A stretch of 27,356 nucleotides of DNA from DAOUMU01 sp034409055 (GTDB lineage: Bacteria; Chloroflexota; Anaerolineae; 4572-78; J111): NCBI GenBank assembly GCA_034409055.1, contig DAOUMU010000307.1:1-27356 (forward strand), read 5' to 3'. The notes under the pieces were generated by a model. The model was not told the DNA's origin. It did no database searches and was given only the letters and a program-made list of their open reading frames with translations. Of the stretch, positions 1 through 8,609 are shown in pieces; positions within the stretch are counted from its first letter, which is position 1; each line of letters starts with the position of its first letter. The position numbers and the translations under genes were made by a program.

Positions 1-581
1 TCCAGCAGGGCATGATGAAACGTCCAGAGGCAGCGATAGTCGGCCTCGGCCAGGCGGAAGAGGGCCAGGCGCATCAGGGGTGGCTGGGTCAGATCAAAAC
101 CACGTTTGCAATCAGCACGCAAATAGGTCTGGAAACGGTCTTCTTGCTCGGTGGCGGACAAATCACGCCAATCTTGCTGTTCCAGCGGGATTTCGACTTG
201 ACCATAGACTAACTGAAGGGGCTGATGCAAGTTTGTCCATTGAAAAGCGGTGCGTAAGATGGGATGGCGGGCCACAAGTTCTTGCCAACTTTGGATAAAG
301 GCCGTCACGTTCAGCGCTTCGTGCAGGCTCAAAATCATCTGCTCAATATAAACGCCCAATTCACCGGCCTGTAGACTATAGAACAGTATCCCTTGCTGCA
401 ATGGTGACAGGGGATATGAATCCTCGGCGGCTTCGGTGGTGGCCCCCGGGGTGGGCACATCAACCGGATGTTGGTCAGGATGCTCGGCTTTGCTTTCAAC
501 CAGGTTCTTTGCGGGGGAAACTTCGACTATGTCTCGCGTCTGCTTCATCTGAGTCTCAAATAAATCTTTATCGTCTTTCAT
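1..581 (-). CDS. Nonribosomal peptide synthetase, N-terminal condensation domain (partial)
   Basis: The frame is open from an ATG at 581 down to the window edge, about 193 codons. After a polar, probably disordered leader of about 45 residues, the protein enters a condensation (C) domain. SYPLSPLQQGILFYSL matches the C1 motif (SxAQxRLW-like), LVARHPILRTAF matches C2, and WTFHHALL at the very edge is the start of the catalytic C3 motif HHxxxDG; the next codon begins GA, as Asp requires. C domains join an upstream acyl or aminoacyl donor to the amino group of the next carrier-bound monomer in the cytoplasm. An assembly line that opens with a C domain either receives a chain from another subunit or acylates the first residue, giving a lipopeptide. 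The RBS GAGAAGGAG sits 6 nt before the ATG and fixes the start. The rest of the protein is outside the window, so the product cannot be named. Confidence 0.88.
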   Translation of the reverse strand, partial: MKDDKDLFETQMKQTRDIVEVSPAKNLVESKAEHPDQHPVDVPTPGATTEAAEDSYPLSPLQQGILFYSLQAGELGVYIEQMILSLHEALNVTAFIQSWQELVARHPILRTAFQWTNLHQPLQLVYGQVEIPLEQQDWRDLSATEQEDRFQTYLRADCKRGFDLTQPPLMRLALFRLAEADYRCLWTFHHALL

Positions 582-627
582 CGTATGCTCCTTCTCTGGC
601 TAGTAGTTGGTAGAGCGTGTGATGTGA

Positions 628-657
628 CTGGCATTCTCAGGCAACACGGAGTATACT
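628..657 (+). promoter_or_regulatory. Candidate sigma70-type promoter for the deacetylase gene
   Basis: In the 111-bp gap between the divergent NRPS and deacetylase genes, CTGGCA (628-633, 4 of 6 to TTGACA) is followed after 18 bp by TATACT (652-657, 5 of 6 to TATAAT). Transcription would begin about 30 nt before the start codon. The -10 lies in an AGTATACT palindrome, so a promoter on the other strand is also possible. Inference from sequence match only. Confidence 0.3.
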
Positions 658-692
658 AGTAGCGATGACGCAACCTTGTTTACCCGGAGGGA

Positions 693-1754
693 ATGATTTT
701 GCCAAACCCTAACTTACAACCTCCTTCCCCTCAAAAAACCTCAAAGAAACTGTTGAAACTCTTCTTGCGGCTGGGCCTGTTCGATGTGTTCCATAGCCTG
801 TGGCCCAACCGGTTGACGGTATTGGCCTATCATCGGATCGCGGATCCGAATGGGCCAGGCTTCGATACATTCAAGCCCAATGTCAGCGCTACCCCCGCTG
901 CTTTTGCGGCGCAAATGGACTTTATGCGCCGGCGCTTTAACATTGTTTCGGCCGGTCAGGTGGTGGCCTGGCTTCAGGGCCAACAGTCGCTGCCGGCCAG
1001 GCCAGCCTTGATCACGTTTGACGATGGCTACCGTGACAATTTGGATCACGCTCTGCCAGTTTTACAGCAGCGAAACCTGCCGGCGGTAATCTTTTTAGCG
1101 ACGGATTATATTGGTAAAAGTACACCTTTTTTCTGGGACCTGATTGCTTACTGCTTCTACCATACCTCTCAAAATGAAGCCGATTTGCCTCTGGCCGGCC
1201 GACAAACGTGGTATGATGAGAAAAGTCGAACGGCGGTCATGTCAAACTGGTTAGCCGGCCTAAAAAGGCTGCCTGACGAAAAGAAGTGGACCGCGGTCAG
1301 GCAACTGCCTCAGGCCCTTGGCCTGTCGGTAGCGGGGGATGCCTTTGCCGGGCTGCACCTGACCTGGGATCAGGTCCGTACGATGGTGGCAACCGGCATA
1401 GAGATGGGGGCCCATACCGAAAGCCATCCCATTTTGACTCGTGTGTCTTTGGAGCAAGCTCGCCTGGAGGTGACAGGCTCCAAGGCACGCATCGAGGCGG
1501 AGATAGAGCGACCGGTGACTGCCTTCGCCTATCCTAATGGCCAGCCTACAGATTTCAGCCCGGCGCTCCAAGCTATGCTGCAACAGGTTGGTATTGAGGC
1601 TGCTTTTACTCTTGTGCCAGGGCCAGCGCGTTTGAGCGAAGTGCGACAGGCCCCTATGGCCATCCGGCGCATTTTTCTACATCATAAAGATACCCTGCCC
1701 CGCTTCGCAGCCAAAGTGATGGGTATACCGAGGTTGCTTGGCTTGCCGAGGTGA
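693..1754 (+). CDS. Polysaccharide deacetylase (NodB homology, CE4 family)
   Basis: The 353-residue protein carries the NodB-domain signatures. TFDDGY (residues 108-113) is motif 1, with the catalytic base and metal-binding Asp. HTESH (241-245) is motif 2, with the two metal-binding His. FAYPNG (278-283) is the downstream substrate-pocket motif. CE4 enzymes remove N-acetyl (sometimes O-acetyl) groups from chitin-like, peptidoglycan or exopolysaccharide chains using a divalent metal. A segment of about 80 residues between motifs 1 and 2 (FFWDLIAYCFYH onward) resembles the insertion seen in deacetylases of exopolysaccharide loci. There is no clear signal peptide, only a basic amphipathic N-terminus (residues 18-35). 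Start choice is open: GGAGGG (686-691) is only 1 nt before the ATG at 693 but 7 nt before an in-frame TTG at 699. It converges on the minus-strand polysaccharide genes across a 39-bp gap and probably modifies that polymer (inference). Confidence 0.9.
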   Translation: MILPNPNLQPPSPQKTSKKLLKLFLRLGLFDVFHSLWPNRLTVLAYHRIADPNGPGFDTFKPNVSATPAAFAAQMDFMRRRFNIVSAGQVVAWLQGQQSLPARPALITFDDGYRDNLDHALPVLQQRNLPAVIFLATDYIGKSTPFFWDLIAYCFYHTSQNEADLPLAGRQTWYDEKSRTAVMSNWLAGLKRLPDEKKWTAVRQLPQALGLSVAGDAFAGLHLTWDQVRTMVATGIEMGAHTESHPILTRVSLEQARLEVTGSKARIEAEIERPVTAFAYPNGQPTDFSPALQAMLQQVGIEAAFTLVPGPARLSEVRQAPMAIRRIFLHHKDTLPRFAAKVMGIPRLLGLPR

Positions 1755-1793
1755 GGGCAGTCTGATTAACATATAGTTAGACCATCATACTTT

Positions 1794-3038
1794 TTAAACC
1801 TCCTCAGCCAGTAGATCACGATAAACGGCCAATATTTTGCCGGCAATCGGTGTCCATGAGTAGCGAGTTTCAGATAGATGCCTGGCATATGCCCCCATCT
1901 CCGCGGCGAGTTGGGGATTATCAACGAGCTGCAATACGGCCGTGGCTAATTCTGGCGGAGATTCAGGGGGTACCAAAAAACCGCTCCGTCCATTCTCAAC
2001 GGCCTCTGGTAAGCCTCCGACTGTGGTGGCGATAACAGGCCGGCCAAAAGCATAGGCGACCTGCAAAGCGCCGCTTTGGGTGCTATTGCGGTAGGGATAG
2101 ACAACGACCCTGGCCAGTTCCATCAGCGGGGCAACTTCCTCGATAGGAATATAACGTGGGTCAAAGGTCGTCGCCTCCGAGATACCGAGATCAGCCACCA
2201 TACGTTGCAACTCTTTCATATCAATGTGCTTGGTTGGGAAGCCGGCTACAAGTAACCTGGCCCGGCTGTTTTGTTGATGCACCAGGGCAAAGGCTTGCAA
2301 AAGATCAGGTAGACCTTTGCTGGGGGTGATGGTGCCGAAGAAAAGGACAATTGGGTCATCTGGATCGAGGTTGTAACGCTGCTGCAAGTCCAGCTTGGTT
2401 TTGTCGCCATCAGCAGAGGCAGGAAACATGTTTTCATTGCCGTGGGGAATGATATGCATTCGCTCGACAGGGACCTGGAAGAGTGATAAAAAGCGTTGCT
2501 TGTTACTGTCAGCGTGAAAGAAGATGATGGAAAAATTGTCATAAACGCCGGCGTAGAGTTGGTTAGCCAGGCTGGTCAATGGTCCACCGCTCCGTTCGCG
2601 TAACTCAAACTCGTGACAAATTTGGGTCAGGATAAGTCCCCGCCGCCGCAGGCGAGCCAGAAACAGGGCCTCGAAGGGGAAATTGATCTTGCCAAATTGG
2701 ATCAGGTCGGGTTGCTGTTTTAGTAAATAGTTGGTCAGGCGTATCCACTGGGCAATAAGCCTGGCCCCACGTACTCCCCGTCTTATAGTCCAACGTAGTT
2801 TGCGCCAGGCCCGGGCCAGAGGCCCACGTTGTTGTAGTTGACCGGAGGTCGGATCGAACATCTGCCACAACTGCATTTGTTTTTCAACGGTAAAGTTGTG
2901 GGGGAAAGCATCCAGTTCATAGTTGTGGGCAGTGACCAGGGTGACGTCTGCTCCCTGGTTAGCCAGGGCTGTACAGAGCTGGTAAGCGTAATGGATCATA
3001 CCTCCAGTACCAAGCGGTTCCACGACGAATAATCTCAT
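1794..3038 (-). CDS. GT4-family glycosyltransferase
   Basis: The product is a GT-B-fold retaining glycosyltransferase of about 414 residues. The N-terminal half opens with MRLFVVEPLGTGGMIHYAYQ, where the glycine-rich loop precedes the acceptor-side helix. The C-terminal half has the nucleotide-sugar domain: VLFFGTITPSKGLPDLL, then the E/S-x7-E-like stretch STQSGALQVAYAFGRPVIAT and GGLPEAVENGRSGFLV, typical of Pfam Glycos_transf_1. The usual first Glu of the EX7E motif appears replaced around the STQSG stretch. The sugar donor cannot be read from sequence. The frame extends up to a GTG at 3050, but I prefer the ATG at 3038: the protein then begins at the first beta strand and a weak purine-rich GAAGAGA precedes it. 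It is the last minus-strand gene of the polysaccharide run and lies about 100 bp after the other GT4 gene. Confidence 0.88.
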   Translation of the reverse strand: MRLFVVEPLGTGGMIHYAYQLCTALANQGADVTLVTAHNYELDAFPHNFTVEKQMQLWQMFDPTSGQLQQRGPLARAWRKLRWTIRRGVRGARLIAQWIRLTNYLLKQQPDLIQFGKINFPFEALFLARLRRRGLILTQICHEFELRERSGGPLTSLANQLYAGVYDNFSIIFFHADSNKQRFLSLFQVPVERMHIIPHGNENMFPASADGDKTKLDLQQRYNLDPDDPIVLFFGTITPSKGLPDLLQAFALVHQQNSRARLLVAGFPTKHIDMKELQRMVADLGISEATTFDPRYIPIEEVAPLMELARVVVYPYRNSTQSGALQVAYAFGRPVIATTVGGLPEAVENGRSGFLVPPESPPELATAVLQLVDNPQLAAEMGAYARHLSETRYSWTPIAGKILAVYRDLLAEEV

Positions 3039-3156
3039 TAGTCTCTTCACTTTCTGATTGCAAACCAGAAACCAGGTTTTTCACAGGTTTTTATTTTGGT
3101 TTGTTCAGACAACAAAAAACCTGGTTTCTCAATCTCATCAGTCTCTTCGCTTTCTG
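3031..3156. repeat. 26-bp near-identical direct repeats at the junction of two glycosyltransferase genes
   Basis: AATCTCATTAGTCTCTTCAC plus TTTCTG at 3031-3056 recurs with two substitutions at 3131-3156, 100 bp away. The left copy contains the ATG of the downstream glycosyltransferase. The right copy holds the last codons and stop of the upstream one. Together they bracket the inverted repeat at 3067-3129, consistent with a small duplication or an insertion event. Confidence 0.75.
3067..3129. repeat. Inverted repeat with AGAAACCAGGTTTTT arms
   Basis: AGAAACCAGGTTTTT (3067-3081) and its exact reverse complement AAAAACCTGGTTTCT (3115-3129) flank a 33-nt loop. The loop holds a third partial copy, CAGGTTTTT (3085-3093). 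It lies between two co-directional glycosyltransferase genes and would form a 15-bp stem in the transcript. It is not followed by a U tract on the transcribed strand, so it looks more like a REP/MITE-type unit than an intrinsic terminator. Confidence 0.7.
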
Positions 3157-4301
3157 TGCCTGGCCAGGATTTCCTGATAAAGGTCGCCTAGACGTTGCAC
3201 TTGTTTACGAATGTTGAATCGTTGCTCAACAATCTCCCGACCAGTTTGACCCATAGCGTGTGCCTGGTCGGGATTTTGTAATAACTGCAGGCAAGCTTCA
3301 GCCAGCCTGGCAGGATCAGCCGGGGGGACCAGGAGTCCATTGCGACCATGCTCGACCATTTCCGGTACGCCTCCCACGTTACTGACGACAATGGGTTTTT
3401 GGGCGGCCATTGCCTCGGCCAGAACCGTTGGCAGAGCCTCGCCCAGGGTGGGCAAGACAAACAGATCGCTGATTGCCAATAGATCGGGAATATCGTTACG
3501 TACTCCGGTGAAGATTATCCGGTCTGTGACCTTATGGGCCCGGGCCAACTCTTTAAGGGTATGCCTATGCTGGCCATCGCCCACAACCAGGTAGTATGTT
3601 TCAGGGACAGCTTCTAAAATAGCCGGTAGGGCTTCAATTAAGTATTGGATACCCTTAGGAGGCCGCAAGACGGCCACGGTAGTGAGTAATGGCGCTTCTG
3701 GTGGGATGCCAAGCGCCTCTCTTTTTGCAAGTCGCTCGGCTTCATTCTGGAACGTAAAACGAGACAGGTCGATGCCATTGTATATAGTGATGACTTTGTC
3801 GGGCTTGAGATCACCCATCCGAATGTAGTGCTGGCGAGTTCCTTCTGAGACCGCAATCACTTGCTGACAGAAATGCCCTAACAGCCACCATCTCAATTTT
3901 AGTCGCCAGTAGGTACGACTGCCTTTGGACGGATTCTCAAACGTGTGTAGGGTAGAGACGGCAGGAATGTTCAACATTCTGGCGGCAATGCTGCCCAGGG
4001 TATCGGCAAATTCCAACTGGGTGTGGAGCAGGTCGGTTCGTTGCCGGCGCAAGTAACGCACCAGGCGTGGCAGGCCAGCCAGATCACGAAGGTGATGCAC
4101 AGGCACTAAATCGACAGGAATGCCCAACTGTCCGATGTCAGTTGCAATTGGATTATCCTCTCGAACTTGCAAGGCACAGACACGAAGCTCAAAACGAGTT
4201 GTGTCAAAGTGTTGCAAGTAGATAGTCAACAATCGCTCTGCCCCGCCTAGCCCCAAAGAGTCAATTAGCATTACGATACGAATGCGGTCGGTTTGTGTCA
4301 T
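3138..4301 (-). CDS. GT4-family glycosyltransferase
   Basis: The product is a 387-residue GT-B glycosyltransferase. IVMLIDSLGLGGAERLLTIY (about residues 9-28) is the classical GT4 N-terminal motif. VITIYNGIDLSRF begins the C-terminal domain. RPPKGIQYLIEALP, YLVVGDGQHR, LFVLPTLGEALPTVLAEAMA and GGVPEMVEHGRNGLLV follow in the family order, with an intact EX7E motif (the Glu in GEALPTVLAE and the Glu seven residues on) that holds the donor nucleotide sugar. It probably adds a sugar to the lipid-linked repeat unit at the inner face of the membrane. It is transcribed with its neighbours, 96 bp after the BcsB-like gene. No strong Shine-Dalgarno is visible before the ATG. Donor and acceptor are unknown. 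Confidence 0.92.
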   Translation of the reverse strand: MTQTDRIRIVMLIDSLGLGGAERLLTIYLQHFDTTRFELRVCALQVREDNPIATDIGQLGIPVDLVPVHHLRDLAGLPRLVRYLRRQRTDLLHTQLEFADTLGSIAARMLNIPAVSTLHTFENPSKGSRTYWRLKLRWWLLGHFCQQVIAVSEGTRQHYIRMGDLKPDKVITIYNGIDLSRFTFQNEAERLAKREALGIPPEAPLLTTVAVLRPPKGIQYLIEALPAILEAVPETYYLVVGDGQHRHTLKELARAHKVTDRIIFTGVRNDIPDLLAISDLFVLPTLGEALPTVLAEAMAAQKPIVVSNVGGVPEMVEHGRNGLLVPPADPARLAEACLQLLQNPDQAHAMGQTGREIVEQRFNIRKQVQRLGDLYQEILARHRKRRD

Positions 4302-4397
4302 AGATTAGTTCTTGTTCTTGGTTCAATAATTTTTAGATTGGCGTAAGTCCCGAAGTCAGATCACTCGCTCATTTTGCTTGGTCTCGTACCTGAAGTG

Positions 4398-7031
4398 TCA
4401 TTTTGATTTTTTAAATCTCTGAAGCCATGCCAATAAATAATCCCATATTTTTTGGCGACTCTTAAAAGTAATCCCCACAACGCCTATCACCAGGCCTACC
4501 CCTATCAGTCCAATTATCAGGCCAATCACTGCCGTCGATAGAGAGGTGTCTTGAGGCAAATAATGTTCAGGGAGGTCAACAGCACTCTCAGATTTCGTTT
4601 CGGAAGTTATGGGCTCAGACGCCGTGAGGGCGAGGGGTGTCGGTTCGGGTGTTGTTAGGGCCAGAGCTGTCGGTTCGGACGTTATAGGCATAAATGTAGC
4701 CGAATCGGACGCTGTTTGGGGAAGCGTTGTCGATTGGGCAGGTACTGTCGCGACAATTTCCAGGGCTACTTCTTCCCCTGCCTCTGTAATGGCCTCAACT
4801 GCGGCTGGAAGAGGACTGTGGATGAATTTTGCCGAGTTAAATGTCTCAAAACGATCTGCACGTATAAAGGCGACATCGTCCTGCAATTCATAGTAAATCT
4901 TATCATCGGTCAGGGTATTGATGGCCCACGCCACGCCTTCTGGGGTTGTGCCAGTCACTACCAGTACCGCATTCCGAGGATTCCAGGGAGCAGGCAAAGC
5001 TTGCAATAATCCGGTGCTAAAACTGTAAGGCAGACGGTAAACCACGTTACCGGCCTGCTGGCGCAACGTATCTTCACCTGGCACAAATGGTTGGGGCAAC
5101 TGCTCGTTTAGCATAGCGATGATAGGATTGTTCGTTGGGCGACCAAAAGCGATCATATGATATGGGATGAGTTGGCTTGTATCGTCGATTGCCCCGCGGG
5201 AGACTTGAGGGGCAAAACCTGGTCCACCGCTCAAGTTGCCCAGCCATGAAGCCACCCAAACCATGCCCACTAACTCCGCCTGAGTCGGGGTTTCGGGGAG
5301 AGAAAACCACACGTTGCTCAAATCCTGGTGCGAAGCAAAGGGGGCAAGCGGGTTTTTGAGTGAAGCGGAAGCATCCATTTCCTCTGTCTCTGTATGGGGC
5401 AGGTGCAGTTGGCTGGTCTGGTTGATGCGCAGCCAGGCCAGGTCCAATTCAGGCAACGTACATTCTGGCAACTCCATATCTATGGTAACTTCAAAATCCA
5501 GGCGATTGTAGGTACCCAGTTTCAAGTCAGCGGTTGGTAATTTGATGAGCACCTGACGCTCTCCCAGAATCGTTTCATCAATGGGGGCACTGCCGACGGG
5601 GTTGTTATTCAGCTTGACTGTGAAGCCAGAACTATTTGACTGCAGAGTGGCTGCGTGAATGTAGGAGAGGGTTAGGGTAGGGTTGTCTCCCATGCGCCAA
5701 TTGGCTGGAATGAAAAAGTTAACGGAGGCCTTGTGAGAATTGATACCGTAAAAAGTAGTATCTGTAAAACCGAAGTCAGCCAGATTAAAGGTGTCGGTTG
5801 GTTGGATCGCTTCAGAGACGGTTTCATAAAAATCTGCAATAATGACCAAATCGCCATCAAAGCCATAACGCGGGGTGATCACTGACAGAGCCCGTGCAGC
5901 ACGAGAAACAGCTACATCGGTGGCTCCAGTGACGATGAGATAAACGTGGTTATTGCCAAAGTCAGAAAGAATCTCTTGTAGTACGCCATCGTCAGGGGAG
6001 AGCGGCTGGTTAGCCGGACCGGCGATAAGGGAATCACCGGTGACCAGGGTGGTTGGTAGGCGATGGCGTTGGTAGAGATTTGACAAGAAGGCATTCGCAT
6101 CAGGCCGGCCGATGATGATGGCGCTGGTATTAGCCAGCCGCTCTGGTGTGGCCTCAGCAGCCGTAATTAGATCAGGAATTACATGACCAAACGTACGCTG
6201 GCCCATAGCGGCAGCTACTGAGGCAGCCGCCGCCAGGTCGGCGTCACTATACTGGTCGGGTATTATGATCAAGATTGATTCTGGCGTAAAGAGATTTTGT
6301 GCCAGAGGACGGGGAAAATCGGCTAAATTAATCTGCAGCGGCAAAAGCTGGTATTTGAAGTGAATAAAGGAGTGGTCGTGGATTACAAGTAACGATCGAT
6401 CCTGATTTTCCTTGCAATTCCCGCTGAAGTAAGTAAAGCTTATTTCATGCTCGTTTTGGCTGGGGTCACTAACTGCCTCCGGCGGGATAGGAACGCGCGC
6501 TACTTGATTTGACCCTTCAACGGGCGTGAAGGTAGCAATCAATATGTCGTCAAAGTAGACATTTACCACCACGTCGACAACTCCTATTCCGGTCGAGGAG
6601 GTTATGTCAAACGTTTCGTATTGCAGATCATAATGCACTTCAATGTAGCTCTCGTCTCCGGTTATGGCCCAGCGATAGGGAACCTCAAAAGTGAGCAATT
6701 GCTGATCCACGGCGGAGCGCAACTCGAAAGTTGGCTGGCCGAGTTGGGCAAAGGTAACCTTAGTTATACCGGGCGGGGTTTGCTCAGGAATGGCGGTAGC
6801 CTGGGGTAATGGCGGTGGTGTTAGGGTACTGGTTACTTCACCGGGGAGGCTTTGCTTAAGAGGCGTAGCCGTGGCCCGGGGCAGTGGCAGGGGGGTACCG
6901 GCCACTTCTGTAGGTAAGGCGACCGGTTCAGGCGTTTGAGCGTAGCTTGGTTGTCCCCCGATAGACCGCAATAAAAGAAACAGTAAAATAACGGATCCAA
7001 TTAAAATAGCTTTGTGACGTTGTATATACAT
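4398..7031 (-). CDS. BcsB-like cellulose synthase regulatory subunit family protein
   Basis: The product is an 877-residue exported, membrane-anchored protein. Residues 1-31 are a signal peptide (basic start, hydrophobic ILIGSVILLFLLL, likely cleavage after SYA). A Pro/Thr-rich linker runs to about residue 90. Two beta-rich segments follow, each with the BcsB pattern of a Cys followed by an aromatic/Ile strand and S-x-L/H: GNCKENQDRS...IHDHSFIHF, and LPECTLPELDLAWLRI...SQLHLP. Between them are Rossmann-like segments (SILIIIPDQYSDADLAAAA, SAIIIGRPDANAF). Near the end are a second low-complexity linker with 10-residue repeats and one transmembrane helix (about 833-856) with a basic cytoplasmic tail. 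BcsB binds the emerging glucan outside the membrane and partners BcsA. No BcsA is present here, so the partner may be another synthase, or this copy may serve the Wzx/Wzy polymer. The family call is from motif pattern, not alignment. Confidence 0.75.
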   Translation of the reverse strand: MYIQRHKAILIGSVILLFLLLRSIGGQPSYAQTPEPVALPTEVAGTPLPLPRATATPLKQSLPGEVTSTLTPPPLPQATAIPEQTPPGITKVTFAQLGQPTFELRSAVDQQLLTFEVPYRWAITGDESYIEVHYDLQYETFDITSSTGIGVVDVVVNVYFDDILIATFTPVEGSNQVARVPIPPEAVSDPSQNEHEISFTYFSGNCKENQDRSLLVIHDHSFIHFKYQLLPLQINLADFPRPLAQNLFTPESILIIIPDQYSDADLAAAASVAAAMGQRTFGHVIPDLITAAEATPERLANTSAIIIGRPDANAFLSNLYQRHRLPTTLVTGDSLIAGPANQPLSPDDGVLQEILSDFGNNHVYLIVTGATDVAVSRAARALSVITPRYGFDGDLVIIADFYETVSEAIQPTDTFNLADFGFTDTTFYGINSHKASVNFFIPANWRMGDNPTLTLSYIHAATLQSNSSGFTVKLNNNPVGSAPIDETILGERQVLIKLPTADLKLGTYNRLDFEVTIDMELPECTLPELDLAWLRINQTSQLHLPHTETEEMDASASLKNPLAPFASHQDLSNVWFSLPETPTQAELVGMVWVASWLGNLSGGPGFAPQVSRGAIDDTSQLIPYHMIAFGRPTNNPIIAMLNEQLPQPFVPGEDTLRQQAGNVVYRLPYSFSTGLLQALPAPWNPRNAVLVVTGTTPEGVAWAINTLTDDKIYYELQDDVAFIRADRFETFNSAKFIHSPLPAAVEAITEAGEEVALEIVATVPAQSTTLPQTASDSATFMPITSEPTALALTTPEPTPLALTASEPITSETKSESAVDLPEHYLPQDTSLSTAVIGLIIGLIGVGLVIGVVGITFKSRQKIWDYLLAWLQRFKKSK
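4618..4737. repeat. Degenerate 30-bp tandem repeat coding for a 10-residue unit
   Basis: Four consecutive 30-bp units (from 4618, 4648, 4678 and 4708) share a (G/C)G..GTCGGTTCG-like end. They encode decapeptides of the type SEPTALALTT / PEPTPLALTA in the linker just before the C-terminal membrane helix of the BcsB-like protein. It is a spacer-type repeat likely to vary in copy number between strains. Confidence 0.65.
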
Positions 7032-7061
7032 TAGTGATCTACTTTCAATAAAGAATAATTA

Positions 7062-8591
7062 TTAGCCAGCATCAACATCGGACGAAGGATTAAGGACAAG
7101 AACTGGGGATGATGATTTCTGGTCTAAACCAGGTAAGCCGATGATGCGACCTATCCGCAATAACGATTCCCGCTCCAGTAACCATAAGACACCCAGATAA
7201 CCGGCCGCTCCAGCAATTATGGCTATGACCAGGCGTATCAGGGGCAGGGCATTGGCTGTTAGATAAAGGCTGGGCCAGGTTAGCAGTATTAAGGCCAAAC
7301 CGCCTGAAAAGGATGGTTTGAGTTGAAGCAAGATGTCCTTCAAAGTGACCTCTATAAATCGGGCGGCAACTACCAGATCCGCCACCATACGGACCAGGCT
7401 AGCCACCAGGTGGCCAACCGCTACGCCCACCAGTCCAAAGTAGGAACCAAGCCAAAGAGCTGGTACCAACACAGCCATGTTCAACAACTCCAACTTTACC
7501 AGAATATCGGGACGTCCGATCGCTTTATAAACATCACCGGCATTAAAGCCGATGGAACGTGCCAGGACAAAAAGGGCCAGGATACGTACGACTGGGATGG
7601 CGGTCAGCCATTGCTCGCCAAAAGCTACCCGCACCAAGGGATCAGCCACCAACATTAAGCCCAGAGATAGGGGGACGCTGAGTATCTCCACGAAGCGTAC
7701 CGTGGATAAGAAGCCACGGCGCAGTGTTTCTGGTTGATCTTGGACGGTGGCAAAAGCCGGGAAGATGGCCCCGGCCATCACCCACAAGGGGTTTAGTACC
7801 AAGAGTTCAGGCAAGCGGAAGGCTAAGGTGTAAATACCCAGGGCTGTATTGCCAAACACACGCCCAATGATGAGATAATCCAGGTTGTCTGTGGCAATCG
7901 TCATCGCATCCACCCCAACCACAGACAGTCCATACCTTAATAGACCGGTGGCTAATTTAGTGTTGAAGCTGAGACGCGGCCGCCAGGGGAAAACCACCCA
8001 GGCCAAAATTATCCCGGCCAAGACGCCGGCCAATTGGCCTATGACCAGCGACCAGACCCCCAAGCCGGCCAAGGCCAGGCCAATTGAGACGGCGCCCTTA
8101 AATATAGAGCGACCCAGGTCGGGAATTAGTTTGCGGCGAAACTCCAACTCGCGCTGAAGGCGCACTACATGGATTGAGCCCAGGGCATTGAGGACAAAGG
8201 TGAAACTCAGCCAACGCAAAACGGGTATGATTAGTGGCTCTCGAAAGAACACGGCTAGCAGGGGAGCAATGGCCATAGCGGTCAAGGTCAGACTGGCCCC
8301 CAGCAACAAATTGAGGGTAAAAACAGTGTTAGCCGTTTCCTCCACATCCTGGCGTCGTTGAATCAGGGCTGCCCCCAGGCCAAGGTCTTTAAGTATCGAT
8401 AAATAACTGACCGCCAGGGTAGCAAAAGCTACAATACCAAAATCATCCGGGGTCAACAGGCGGGCCAAAACAGCCGTGGTGACGAAAATCAGGGCCTTAC
8501 CCAGGCCAAATGAGGCATAATTCCAAAAAATACCGTGGACGGATTTACGAGCGATTTGTCCATTGTCTGGTGCAGAAGTGTTGGAGTTCAT
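7062..8591 (-). CDS. Wzx-like polysaccharide flippase (MOP/MATE superfamily)
   Basis: The product is a 509-residue polytopic membrane protein with about 12-14 hydrophobic helices. It opens with the family N-terminus (SVHGIFWNYASFGLGKALIF, then LARLLTPDDFGIVAFA), close to the WzxC/Polysacc_synt_3 branch. LGLGAALIQRRQDVEETANT and QRELEFRRKLIPDLGRSI are the conserved polar loops of this branch. Such proteins flip undecaprenyl-pyrophosphate-linked oligosaccharides from the inner to the outer face of the cytoplasmic membrane. The start is supported by AAGGAAGAGA upstream. It begins 18 nt after the stop of the polymerase/ligase gene, so translation is probably coupled, and it is followed 30 nt later by the BcsB-like gene. 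Teichoic-acid-like export is the main alternative role. Confidence 0.9.
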   Translation of the reverse strand: MNSNTSAPDNGQIARKSVHGIFWNYASFGLGKALIFVTTAVLARLLTPDDFGIVAFATLAVSYLSILKDLGLGAALIQRRQDVEETANTVFTLNLLLGASLTLTAMAIAPLLAVFFREPLIIPVLRWLSFTFVLNALGSIHVVRLQRELEFRRKLIPDLGRSIFKGAVSIGLALAGLGVWSLVIGQLAGVLAGIILAWVVFPWRPRLSFNTKLATGLLRYGLSVVGVDAMTIATDNLDYLIIGRVFGNTALGIYTLAFRLPELLVLNPLWVMAGAIFPAFATVQDQPETLRRGFLSTVRFVEILSVPLSLGLMLVADPLVRVAFGEQWLTAIPVVRILALFVLARSIGFNAGDVYKAIGRPDILVKLELLNMAVLVPALWLGSYFGLVGVAVGHLVASLVRMVADLVVAARFIEVTLKDILLQLKPSFSGGLALILLTWPSLYLTANALPLIRLVIAIIAGAAGYLGVLWLLERESLLRIGRIIGLPGLDQKSSSPVLVLNPSSDVDAG

Positions 8592-8609
8592 TGACTGTTA
8601 ATCTCTTCC

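Noticed and set aside
12..613. Plus-strand open frames at the left edge
   Set aside because: They lie antisense to the NRPS condensation domain, whose motifs are clear on the minus strand, and they show no family pattern.
3067..3129. The inverted repeat as an intrinsic terminator
   Set aside because: The loop is 33 nt and no U tract follows the stem on the transcribed strand.
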